Positions 23,408 to 33,757 of a DNA stretch of 64,000 nucleotides are shown piece after piece. The translations under genes and the position numbers were made by a program. Each line of letters opens with the position of its first letter. Position 1 is the stretch's first letter. Source of the stretch: Bactericera cockerelli (Eukaryota; Arthropoda; Insecta; Hemiptera; Triozidae). The notes under the pieces are model-generated. The model saw nothing but the letters and a program-made list of their open reading frames with translations. It did not search any database and was not told the DNA's origin. The stretch lies in the NCBI GenBank assembly GCA_024516035.1, contig CM044958.1:28241755-28305754 (forward strand), given 5' to 3'.

Positions 23408-23786
23408 TGAATGGGTGAGTAGAAGAACCAGGAATGTCAAAAATCGACTTTTCAGGAAAGCAAAAATAAGATTTGTCTTATTTTTGCTTTCCTGATGCTA
23501 ATGAGTATAATAAAATTAAATTTTACATTCCTTGTTATTCGACAAGATTCTCACAACTAGGTACTAATACCGCTAGCAAAAGTGGTCAGTGATTTTGTTA
23601 CTATCCCTATTTTACTTCAGATTTTTTTTCCGCTTCCCCCACTTTAAAATCGAAAAAAAATATACTTTTAAGGGGTATTTCTCCTTCGTATGCACAGAGA
23701 TGATAGAAAAGAGTACATTCTTTCTTAATCTACGAAGAAAAAAAAATCGATTTTTGACATTCCTGGTTCTTCTACTCACCCATTCA
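23408..23786. mobile_element. MITE with perfect 40-base TIRs
   Basis: 23408-23447 and 23747-23786 are exact reverse complements, starting TGAATGGGTGAGTAGAAG. A second hairpin (AGGAAAGCAAAAATAAGA mirrored) lies at 23455-23494. No obvious target-site duplication; no ORF of note. Confidence 0.8.
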
Positions 23787-23892
23787 TTTACATTTCTCAG
23801 TTTTAAATAATTTGCTGATCTTTTTTCAATTTTCTGATGAGTTAAATGTTCTGTTGACACCTTTAATTAATGAATGTTTAGTTAAAAACTGT

Positions 23893-24188
23893 AAGTCATG
23901 CTGGCCAAGTGAATTGGCATGCTACAAATTATTACATGCATGGTGCCCTAGGTTTGATCCCCAGTGGAGCAAGAATTTTTCTGGTCTGTACTTGGATATT
24001 TGAGGTGCACTCATACCTTATGAGGAAAATTGAGTAGTTACTTGTGTGGGTACAGACAAGAGGTGACAGTACTAGAGAATTTTTTTTTTTAAATAAGGAC
24101 TAAAAAAGTGGAGGCTCTTAGTAATGCTGCTTGGGTAACAAAAATTGTCAAGTAGCCTTGTGCTTCACCACAAATAAAATCATACTTA
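23893..24188 (+). mobile_element. SINE family E
   Basis: Degraded head (CTGGCCAAGTGAATTGGCAT, GGTTTGATCCCC) and the family tail TGGAGGCTCTTAGTAATGCT, GCCTTGTGCTTCACCACAAA, as in 41470-41682. Confidence 0.65.
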
Positions 24189-25749
24189 CATAGTTAAAAA
24201 CTTTCACAGATGCTGCAATTCAGTTCCAAGCAAGCAAAACATGAGTGTGAGAGAAAAGACTCACATAGTACTGATTTTGTTACAAAGTCTGGGTCAAGAA
24301 TTTTTTTGGTATAAGTTGTCACTCATAAGATAATTTACAATCAAGGTTCTGAGAGGGATCAGGTGCTATTTTACATTTAGCACAACTGAATTAGTCTCCT
24401 ATAATACATTAGAAGGTGAAATATACTTTTCCTAGGGTAACAGTTGCAAAATTAAGCTTCAACTAGACATTTACCCACTCACAGTTATCTAAAATGCAAT
24501 TTCTTGCAACTTGTCAATTTAGGATATTTACCAAAGGATTTTGAATTTTCTTCGAGAACTTATTTCATGTGTAATAGTTGATAAATTAATTTATCACAAA
24601 ACTTCAGAAAAAGTCAAGATAAGGGTTTCAGGGCTAGGTATATCTTTCTTACAAAATTGATCCAGTATAGCTCATTCCTCATTGATGATTTCTTGAATTT
24701 TTTCACTCTTATCAGTAGGAACAATTTTGAAATTTTCCCGTTTTAATTTTCAACAGTGTTGCCACTTGCAAGCTTCACGGACTTATGGTCCGTGTAATTT
24801 TCTTGTTAAAAAAATGTTAAGAGTGCGTTAAAATACGCACAAAGGGGTTTTTTTTTATCCAAACCCCAACCTGGCTAGACAATTTTTAAATGACACCATT
24901 TTAAGCAACGTCGAGCAAGGCTTAGATTTGGAATAAAAAATTCTTTTCACTATAAAAGCTGAAATTTTTGTCCAATCGAGCTGAAATTTTTAGGGTTTGT
25001 TCCTTAAATGCTTGGCTATCAATGTACAATTTCCAAATGACACCATTTTAAACAACGTTGAGCTAGGCTAAGATTTTGATCGAAATATTTCGCCATAGAA
25101 GCTGCATTTTTTGTCCAATCGAACTGAAATTAATGTTTATTTGTTTGTGGTATTAGATTGGATGATGATAAAGAAAATACATTGAGGTTTTTTCAAGGAT
25201 GAACATGTGAGTTGAATTTCTATAAGGTGTTTTACTTGTAATAATAATAAATAATATTAAAAAATACTTCCGATTTCTAATATGTATTAGAAATTTCTCG
25301 GTAGTAATATATTATACTATGGATGAGGTGTTTTACTTGCAATAATAATAAATATAAAAAAAATCTATAATCAGATGTATTGTGTTGGTCTCCTCTGATT
25401 TGTTCTTTCTCATCTCATTTCAAAAATAATTTTAAAATAAAGATTCAAAAATTGGCGCTCTTATTAAACATTCCATTTTTCAAAAGAACGCAGAATGAGA
25501 ACCCATTATTCCAATCAAAAATCAGATCTAGCCGGTTTTAATATACTTACTAACGTCCACCTTATCGACTATTCACATAATCGTTCTGTTCCGTTTAAAA
25601 ATGTATAGTAAATTTTTTGTAAAACTCCAAAAACTCACAGCCCACAGCATCACAAATCACAAGAGTGACAAGAGTCAAATGATCATTTATTTATTGTGAA
25701 TGATATAGGTATATTGATTATGGTTGTTTAATTTTATAGAAGAATATCC

Positions 25750-28700
25750 ATGAACAATGAAGAAGTTTTCAGTTGTAACAAAGGACCTTTGAATTTGGTA
25801 AGTTCAACATCAGTGAACCACTCACATAACATCTCTTTGATTTGAAATGTGCAATAGGTACTGTTGTTTAGTGCTTAAAAACTAACTTTTGTTCTATTAT
25901 AGGCACCACTTTAAACAAAGTATTTCTTTTATATTTACCTACTTGGGTAAATATTTAGTTAAGAGTTTAATTTTTGGTTAATGTCTAGTTTACATGGCAA
26001 GCTACTGCAATTTGCTGATTCAGGTGTTTAAAATGTAAAAATTCTTCAAAAGTCCATTTTTGAGGTATTTTATTTGTCTTACAATATAAATTAATGCTTA
26101 CATTTAAGGGTTTGTTCAACTCTGTGTTACAGGCTCATAAACATGAAAGGCAAGCTGAAAGGAAGATTTTACAGAAGAAATTTGATGAAGCTCTCATAGA
26201 ACATGATAAGGCTAAGGAATATTTGATTGAAGCACTGAAGTTAACCCATGTTACTCAAGCAGTTCAATCATTGACACTTCAGTTGGAATATCACAAAAGA
26301 CAGAAAGACATTGTACAGTAAGTCTCTTATGATAAATTAAGCCTTTTCATATTAGTGATGGGTTCTTCACTTACAAAAAAAACACCGTGTTTTTCGAAAA
26401 ATGTTAGTTCCAAAGGATTCTTCAAGATAGCGCCAGTAGAGTTTTGCTCTCGCGAAACGGAGTTGGCGTATTTTTTGTGATTATACGCCAAAGGTAGCAA
26501 AAAAGTAAAAGCGTCAAAATTTAAAAATTCAAGAACATAAACAAAAAGCATAAAAACAAGAAAAGCTAATGTACCCAAAGCTACCAACGTCTTGAAATTT
26601 TTATCGAAATTTCTACAGGGTACGGCAAAATATTTTAACTCTTATTGCTGAAGTTACCAAAGAGGTACTAATAATACATACCTCAGTCACAAGATTTTTT
26701 TAACTAAGATGTTTTTTTCTCGCAGAGTAAATATAATCCCACCACTAGCAGAAGTCATTTGCGTTCTATTTTTATGATATAAATTTTTAAATCAATTTTG
26801 TAATTTTTATAAACTTACACGCGCACTAAAACTTTTTTTATTATTGTTGCAAATACAATTGACTGTAATTTAAGGCAAAATAACTCGATTATAATCTAAC
26901 GGCACGCAGTCAGATCCGACATTGAAGGAACCAAAAGGTCTGTTGTAATCGTCTGTCGTAATCTTAGTTCCTTCAATGTCGGATATGACTGCAATATTAT
27001 TTGCAACAAGAATATAAAAAGTTTTAGGGCGCGCGTAACTTAGTAATAATTACAACAAAAAAAATATTTTACAAATAGTATACAATTATATAATAATTCC
27101 GTGTCCGTGAGATAGGTATTGATACCTAAATCACGGTGGTGAGAGGATTATATGGACGCCCAAATCCAATGTCTTGGCTCCTTTCATGTCCATAGTATAC
27201 AATTGATCACAAGCTAGATTACGACACACCTTGGTTCCTTGACATTCGTATATAATATATATGACTGCGTCCCGCCAGGTTTAAAGCAATAATTTTTTAG
27301 GGCGATCCGAATTTCGTTGAAACAAAATTTGATTTCGACGATTTTAAATTTATGCACAAAAATAGACCAAGTGCCATGCGCGATCTCCAAAACATTAATT
27401 TCAGCGACTTCACTTTACCTCATCGCCCTCATCGGCAAATTAACAGATGAAGAAATATAAAAAAAATGAAGCTGGGAAGCAAAGACTGTAGTAAGGTAAA
27501 AGAGAAAAAGGGATAGTTTAATGAGAATTAAAAATGAATTATTCTAGAGAATTTTTCGTAAATAATGTTTATGGTTGTTTGTTGAATCCTGTTGAATAAT
27601 CAAATTCGTTGTTTATTTCTATAGAGTAAAGATTATTATATTTAATTATTTGACAAATGATCAAACACCAAATACGCCTCAATTTCACATAATGAAGGTT
27701 TTTTTTAAATTACCGCCACAATTTTGTTTATATTCTTGCCAATCCCTGAATTTGCAAAAAGTAAGCGTATTTCGAGCGAAACGCTGATTTTGAGGTTAGG
27801 TGGTTCGTGTTTTTGGCAAAAATGAAGAATCGGCTGTAGAACTTGTTTGTGAATTTTCAGTAACTAAGAGCTGTACTAAGCCAACCCTTAGATTTGTTCA
27901 GGTGACCTATACATGTTCTAAAATAAGATATTCTGTCTCAAAGGCTGGCCACAGCTCCATTACACCACAGAAGTAATATAGAGCTACACAGCCCAGCTTA
28001 CATAATATGACCTCTACAGTGGTTGTAAAGGTGAAAGTTAAGGGATTGTGTCCACCAAGATTAACAAATACTGTTTCATAATCCGGGCCTAAAAATACAA
28101 ATACATTTTGAGCTATTAATATTTCTTCAAACTAATGGATTTTTGGATGTAAACAGTGGAAGCTGGTGAGAAAAAAAACTGTAGGTGTTGCAGGGAGCAA
28201 CTTTCCAAACAAATGTGTATAAAGCAATTTTATAAAGTTGATCAGACTGCAACTAAACAAGTAATCATGATCAAAATGTGTAACAAGAGTAACCCAAAAA
28301 TACCAGCATTTCTTCCTTTATGGTGTCCTGGTAAAATATTCTTCTTTTTATACCTACATGAAAATTCAAATAATCATTCCTTTGACTTCATGAGGGTTTG
28401 TTTGCTTTCAAATTGTGTAATGATTCATTTTTGTATGAATCATTTTCTTATGATTTATACAAAATCAATTTTTGTTTGTGATGGATAAAAACCAAAACCG
28501 ATTACCAAAGTTAACCAAATGTGAACAGACAAAAATTGTTAATGTAGGAATTTACCAAGGGAGAATAAATAAATTGTGTAACCATCAAATCAATCAAACA
28601 AACTAGATACTCAAAGCAAGCACTCAAGCAAAACTAAAATAAATTAAGTTCATCACAAAGCAGGCTGGGCCAGTGCCAAGGAGTTGTGGAACTGCAGCAC

Positions 28701-30282
28701 CCCCAGGTGAAAAAAGGAGATTTTCTCAAATCCTAGCTCACACACAATGTAAATCATCACACATTTCTGGAATCATTCATGCATAATTATTATGATTGGC
28801 ATGATAAACAAACTTAAACTATTTCAGTACTGAAAGAGTGACACTACAAATTCCATTTTAATCTGGTTTATGTGGTAATATTGTGTCTAATTGGCAGGGT
28901 ATTTTCCCTTTCTTTCTGATAATAGTAGTAGTAGTATGATAATATAGGTTATTAAATCACAATTTTTATTCAAATTATTGTCAATCAATAAACTATAAAA
29001 TAATGCATCAGATTGAGTAACTTATAGAAACTGTATTATTGTGAGATGTGTTGAATTTTTGATCATTTGCTCTATATTTTAGCTTGAAAAAGACACAGTA
29101 TGAAATTAGAAAGAAAATTCTGGAGCACCAATTAATGAAAGCTAGACAAGACATCATGGCCTCTTCAAGTGAAGACAACAGCAATGAAATCCAGAAAGCC
29201 ATATTTAGGTGGGTATTAAAATTCATTCTAAATTTTGTTTAAACTGAAATAATTTGGTTTTTGACACTAATTATTGATGTTGAATCACCTACCTTTTTAT
29301 TTTTTCAAAGAAAAGCAACTAGTACCTCTTCTAGCTACTTTACAGGGTGTCCCACAACCAGATTGCTTGGATTTTAGTACTTTATTAAGGAAATCATGGA
29401 CAAAAGGTAATGTGTATGAATTTGTTAGGCAAGTTCAGAATATTACTAACAAATACTGATGGTTTGAAACATACTACTGACTATGATTTCTTGAAAATCG
29501 TGCATCAATACAAGTGACCTCTTGACCTGTGGGAAAAACAGGGATTTGGCCATAACTCTAGTAGAGTTACTCTACAAAGCAATGTGCCCCATTGCAACTT
29601 CAGCTTATACAGGGTCCGTCAAAAAAAGGAGCCACTTGAAATATCTAGAGAACGGAAGTAAATTTTGAGAAAAACTAAAACAAGTGTACCATTATATCAA
29701 AGGGGAAACTTTTTCTACTAGGTAGGAAAGGTTTCCCCCTCAATATAATGGTACACGTGTTATAGCACTTAATTATTATTATTTATTTTTTTTGGAAGAG
29801 AACGCCTATGGCATTCTCTTCCAAAAAATTGGGAATTTTAGCTTGATGGGGACTTGGGTTTTTTTTTATTATTAATTTTAACAATTATGTATAAAAAACA
29901 ACATCAAATTCAGATTCTTATGTACTTGAATTCAGTCTATTACCCCCTCTTGAAATTTCAGAACTATGGAAGAGGCTGATAGTCTTCTAGACTTGCTCAT
30001 TATAAACAAAATGACATTCCGCCACATGTGCCTGCAACAAGCAGTACCTCCAGCAAACCAGCAGGAAGCAAACTACCAAAAACTGATAAGAATGTCATTG
30101 AAGAATTGCACACTATCAACATTCAACTGAAAAAGTTGATCAAACAGTTAATGAATGAATTAAGTGAGAAAGATCGACAGATTGCTGGGCTCAAAACAAG
30201 ATTAAAATTCTATGAAGGGTCAAACTTTAGCACTCCATCTGACATTTGGGAGTCACAAGACTCCACCTTAGATCCAAAATAG
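25750..30282 (+). CDS. NRBF2: NRBF2-like autophagy regulator (4 coding exons, 1-nt frame break in last exon)
   Basis: Exons 25750-25797, 26133-26317, 29083-29208 and 29962-30282. The N-terminus (GPLNLAHKHERQAER, then YLIEALKLT) is an MIT-type helical bundle as in NRBF2, the PI3KC3-C1 (ATG14/VPS34) subunit that tunes autophagy. Exon 4 encodes TMEEADSLLDLL, matching the acidic leucine-rich stretch of NRBF2, then PKTDKNVIEEL and a coiled coil. Exon 3 hands over to exon 4 in the frame of TMEEADSLLDLL, but the coiled-coil part lies in the next frame. One base is missing in the A-run at 30008-30011, and with one extra A the gene would total 681 nt. Without it the protein is cut or altered after about 136 residues. 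The break may be a homopolymer sequencing error or a true mutation. Stop TAG at 30280-30282, with AATAAA at 30285-30290 giving a very short 3'UTR. Confidence 0.85.
26808..27050. repeat. Palindromic MITE in NRBF2 intron 2
   Basis: GACATTGAAGGAACCAAAAG faces its reverse complement at about 26975 (TTCCTTCAATGTCGGATATG); outer arms share ACGCGC...AAAACTTTTT and GTTGCAAATA. 200-250 bp. Confidence 0.6.
28157..28331 (+). other. Isolated exon-like ORF in NRBF2 intron 2
   Basis: An acceptor-like GTAAACAG and donor-like CCTGGTAAAA bracket a cysteine-bearing open stretch (NCRCCREQLSKQM, then MCNKSNPK and LPLWCPG). It does not belong in NRBF2 and matches no family I recognise; possibly a transposon remnant or chance ORF. 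Confidence 0.15.
28665..28885 (-). mobile_element. Reverse copy of the hAT-like MITE
   Basis: GCAGCACCCCCAGGTG, GATTTTCTCAAATCCTAG and ACAAATTCCATTTTAATCTG match 10379-10582 in reverse. Its ends are worn (GGCTGGGCCAGTG). Confidence 0.65.
29343..29640. repeat. Degraded CAGGGT elements
   Basis: CAGGGTGTCCCACAACC at 29345, then a stretch (CAAGTGACCTCTTGACCTGT, GGAAAAACAGGGATTTGGCC) related to the right arm of 6744-8456, then CAGGGTCCGTCAAAAAAAGG at 29613. NRBF2 intron 3. Confidence 0.5.
29683..29760. repeat. Short inverted repeat
   Basis: GTGTACCATTATATCAAAGG GG-type arm mirrored by CAATATAATGGTACACGTG, with a loop of about 35 bases. Followed by a small AAGAGAACGCC/GGCATTCTCTT hairpin at 29798-29822. 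Confidence 0.55.
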
Positions 30283-30380
30283 TAAATAAAATATCTACAT
30301 TTGTGTAATAGAATACCCACAAGTTAGGTCATATTGATCAACTGAACTTTTGAATATCTAAAAATAATCAGATACCTATA

Positions 30381-31148
30381 CAGAGTGATTAAAAAAGAGG
30401 TGTAAATATGTTATCCACTTATATTAGGGGAGGTCTAACTCCATTACAAAAGTGCAAAAATGCTTTCTTACGGAAAGACATGCCCCTCGAGTTGGAAAAA
30501 TAGAATAATTATTCCTAGTTATCCCTTACCTGTTTAACACGTTCGTTACCGAACGGCCATATGTGGATGTTTTTGTGTTTTTCTTTGGGACCGAACGGCC
30601 ATATGTGGCTGTTATCAAAATTTTAACGAGGGACCGGACATCCATATAAGGCCTTTTGGAGGTAGGTTGTTAGTATTAGAACAGATATAGGATCGATTCT
30701 TGTACAAATACGATGCCAAATATGCAAAAAAAACCTGGGGACCAAAATTTGGTCCCCAAGATGCAACAGCAACTTTACCGTCTGGTCCCTACGTAAAACT
30801 TGAAAAAATTGGCTTGGTAACGAACGTGTTAAGATATTGGAACAGGATTGATAAAAAATCTCAATACGAGATTTCTTTTGATGTCAAAAGCATGCCCATT
30901 ACACTTTCATTTTTGCAAAGATTTTTTATCAATGAGACCTTTAAAACAATATGCGACACCTACACGATTTACTATTCCATTTAAGATTTTAAAGTTGATC
31001 CATGCCCAACCTGACTGAGGCGGTAGACAAAAAAAAATGTTGCAAAAACTTAATCCCCCAAAAATGTGGGTTGTTGTGTGTTTCTGAATTTCAAACGGTT
31101 CTCGAGTTTTTAGGTGTGGCAAGTTTTTTTTTTAAAAAAAAACACCCT
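30381..31148. mobile_element. CAGRGTG element hosting the piggyBac MITE
   Basis: CAGAGTGATTAAAAAAG near 30381 after TA, and ACACCCTG before TA at 31148-31152. The right part (30890-31148) shares AAAACAATATGCGACAC and TTAAAGTTGATCCATGCCC with the 16308-17127 family. Pairing of the two ends is inferred. Confidence 0.45.
30534..30832. mobile_element. piggyBac-type MITE (TTAA, CACGTTCGTTACC TIR)
   Basis: TTAA at 30534-30537 and 30829-30832 flank inverted CACGTTCGTTACC ends. 291 bp inside, with a direct repeat of ACCGAACGGCCATATGTGG at ~30554 and ~30591. Non-coding. Confidence 0.8.
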
Positions 31149-31449
31149 GTATTTGTGATTTTATATTTTTTCTGCATAAGTCCGTTTTGTACTTATTACT
31201 AAAACATTCCATTTGAAGTGTGTGGAATAACCCACGTTTGTAGAAGTGGGCTGAAAGATTTTCAATAATATGGTGCCGTGAAAAAGATATCCTAAACAAC
31301 AAAGACAATTTTGTCACAGTTGTAGGGGAAGGTCTCCTCAACAACAAAAGTTCTGATGGATAGAGCTAACTGAGGGTGGAGGGGAGGGGGATATTTCTCA
31401 AGCTCCATTTTAATTTATAGCCTTGAGCAAAAATTTGTTTTTATACTAA

Positions 31450-31717
31450 TTTTTTTTTTTTTTTTTTAAGTGGGGTTTAACGTCGCTTTTAACTGCCATG
31501 GTCATATCACGACGGGGGTTTTACCCTCCATTCGCAGGAAACTCACAAACCTGCTACTCACATTGACCTCACCCAGCCTGAGTGGGGCCGGGAAAAGCCA
31601 GCGTCACGAGAATTAGAATTTGAATGGTCACCCATCCAAGTCTTAACCTCGCTGGATGTCGCTTAACTTCGGTGTTCTGAAGGGAACCGGTGTATTCAAC
31701 ATGCCATCGACGCTGGC
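31450..31717 (-). mobile_element. SINE with 5S rRNA-derived head
   Basis: The minus strand opens with a 5S rRNA-like segment: TGTTGAATACACCGGTTC, CACCGAAGTTAAGCGACATC (box A region), GAGGTTAAGACTTGGATGGG TGACC (IE/box C region). Then comes the body CCCGGCCCCACTCAGGCTGG, GTGAGGTCAATGTGAGTAGC, CCTGCGAATGGAGGG, and a poly(A) tail. It is not a functional 5S gene. Confidence 0.8.
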
Positions 31718-31885
31718 TCATACTAAATTGTTTTCCATGAAATTCGTGTAAAATTGGGGGGAAGAAATGGAAATAGGCATTCAAATTTCCACATCTAGAA
31801 GCCCCAACAATGACTTTGAGGGGTGTTGATTTCCTCAGATTTTTTGATTTGCCTCATAATAATAATTCCAAAAAAAATTCAAAAA

Positions 31886-32214
31886 AATGATCGGAGTAGA
31901 GACCCTTTTTATTCTAAAAAAAAATTGCTCTCATTTTATTTTGTATCTTTATACATCCAAACGAGCGGCCCTTGTGGCTAGTTTTTGTCGTCCTGCAGCC
32001 TATTTTAACCACAAAATCAACTTCAATACCAAATTTCAAATCTCTAGCTCTTACCGTTCGAGATATCGTGTAGGTAGATGGACGGACCGATTGCCGAGAA
32101 CAATCTTTTCGGTATCTGGAGGCTTATGATTCGTACAGAAATGAGAAAATCTGGGCAGGTCAAATTTTTGACGAATACAATACTTTCCTTATTATAGGAT
32201 AAGGAAAGTAAAAA
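31886..32214 (+). mobile_element. RTE-like 3' end, copy 1
   Basis: ACCGTTCGAGATATCGTG, GACGGACCGATTGCCGAG, ends ATAGGATAAGGAAAGTAAAA. Same order at 33108-33382. Confidence 0.55.
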
Positions 32215-33107
32215 ATTGCTTGGAGACAAATTATTTCATTAAGAAATGTTTTTGTTGCTTGGAAAAAGGAATATTGAAATTTTCAGCAGTTATATGTCTG
32301 TGATTAAAAAATATTTGTTTTTGTGTAATTTTTAAATATCAAACCATTTATCAAATAGATATTATATACCTACCTACCTAATATTTTATAGATTGTATGA
32401 TTAGTGGTAAAATATATATTATTAAATTCATATGTTTATGTATGCAATATGCATGCACATTGTACCTATAGATTCATGTGATTTGGTTTCATTAATTTCA
32501 TTGCATCTGCAAATTTTACTTACTGTCGAGTGTTAAAAAAAACACTTGTAGCTACCTAAAAGAGCTAAGAAAATTTTTCTTAGAAATTTTAGAATTTATG
32601 TTTGAATTATAAATAAATTTTATAGAACCTCACGTTCATAATTTCTTAATATTAGTCTCGTGTTTTTAACCATTTTTTGTTGTTGTATTTTATTAAGTAT
32701 TTCTTAGAATTAAGATGTTTTTTTTTTTATGTCATGCCTTCACAAAGACACGAACGAATCAGCTAATATACGATAGCAATAAATTTATTACCCAAATTAT
32801 GCAGACACCTTTAGTAGCCAAAGTAAGAACCATTTTCTAAAGTAAGCTCATCGTGCGAGTCCTACGGATAGATGTGGTGACTCAACGGTAACATTTAGCT
32901 AAAAATCTATGTCAAATTCGTAATCAGCATTGGATTTGATATGTCACAATCCCCATTTACGATAAAAAATAAAAAAAGTTCGTCTGATCGGGACCCTTGA
33001 AAATACCGGTAAATTGGAGCCGGGTTCCAAAAAGTTAAAGATATCAAAAAAATGATCTGACCAAAGTACGAGTATTTTATTATAAAAAAATGTTGTTCCA
33101 AAGTATC

Positions 33108-33382
33108 TTTAACCAATTCAAAGAAGAGGCCATTGCGGCCGATTTCAACCAAAAGTTTCATGGTTCGTCTGGTGTATAACATTAATTTCCATACCAAATT
33201 TCAAGTCTAGCTCTTACCGTTCTCGAGATATCGTGTTCACAGACAGACACACACGGACCAATGGCCGAAAACAACTTTTTGGTATCCTGAGGCTATGATT
33301 CGTCCAGAAATGTGAAAAATTGGGTTGTCAAATTTTCGACGAAGACGCAATTCTTTCCTTAGTATAGGATAAGGAAAGTAAA
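33108..33382 (+). mobile_element. RTE-like 3' end, copy 2
   Basis: CCGTTCTCGAGATATCGTG, CACGGACCAATGGCCGAAAA, ends ATAGGATAAGGAAAGTAAAA; direct repeat of 31886-32214. Confidence 0.55.
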
Positions 33383-33635
33383 AATCTAAATAGGACGCTA
33401 GGCTAAAACCTCAACGTCGACAGTGCCGGGTTTTTTGCTATTTCTGATATTATGGCCATGACCTGAGTTGTTAGGGTCCCAAAAGTATTTCAAAAATTGC
33501 TGCTTGTCTTTTAGCCTTGAGTAGTTACAGTTGGACAACTCCAATAGCGGGGTGGGATTCGAACATACACGCACATACACCATCGACCTAGACTGACAAT
33601 TGTCATAGCAGTCTTATATCGATGATGTTTCTCGG

Positions 33636-33757
33636 GCCTGCCCTGTTTTCTCAGTGGTCAAGGCATCGATCCTGATAATCCAGAGGTCGCTCGTTCGAAA
33701 ACTAGCCGGACATGACACGTTATCCTCCTTTTACTATGTGGGATTTTGACCACATAT
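33636..33757 (+). mobile_element. SINE with family C-like head
   Basis: TCTCAGTGGTCAAGGCATCG, AATCCAGAGGTCGCTCGTTC, GGACATGACACGTTATCCTC; close to 12426-12545. Confidence 0.55.

Larger units (their letters stand above)
22883..25749. other. Divergent CRLS1/NRBF2 intergenic region
   Basis: 2.9 kb between the two start codons, AT-rich, with SINE D (23096-23230), a perfect-TIR MITE (23408-23786) and SINE E (23893-24188). No TATA-box/Inr pair is convincing. A LINE-like short repeat (CCGATTTCTAATA...TTAGAAATTTCTCGG) is at 25268-25305. Confidence 0.4.

Noticed and set aside
31560..31717. Possible 5S rRNA gene
   Set aside because: The 5S-like part is rearranged and followed by a SINE body and poly(A) tail; other copies show the same structure.
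31569..31784. 71-codon minus-strand ORF
   Set aside because: Lies within the 5S-headed SINE; non-coding.
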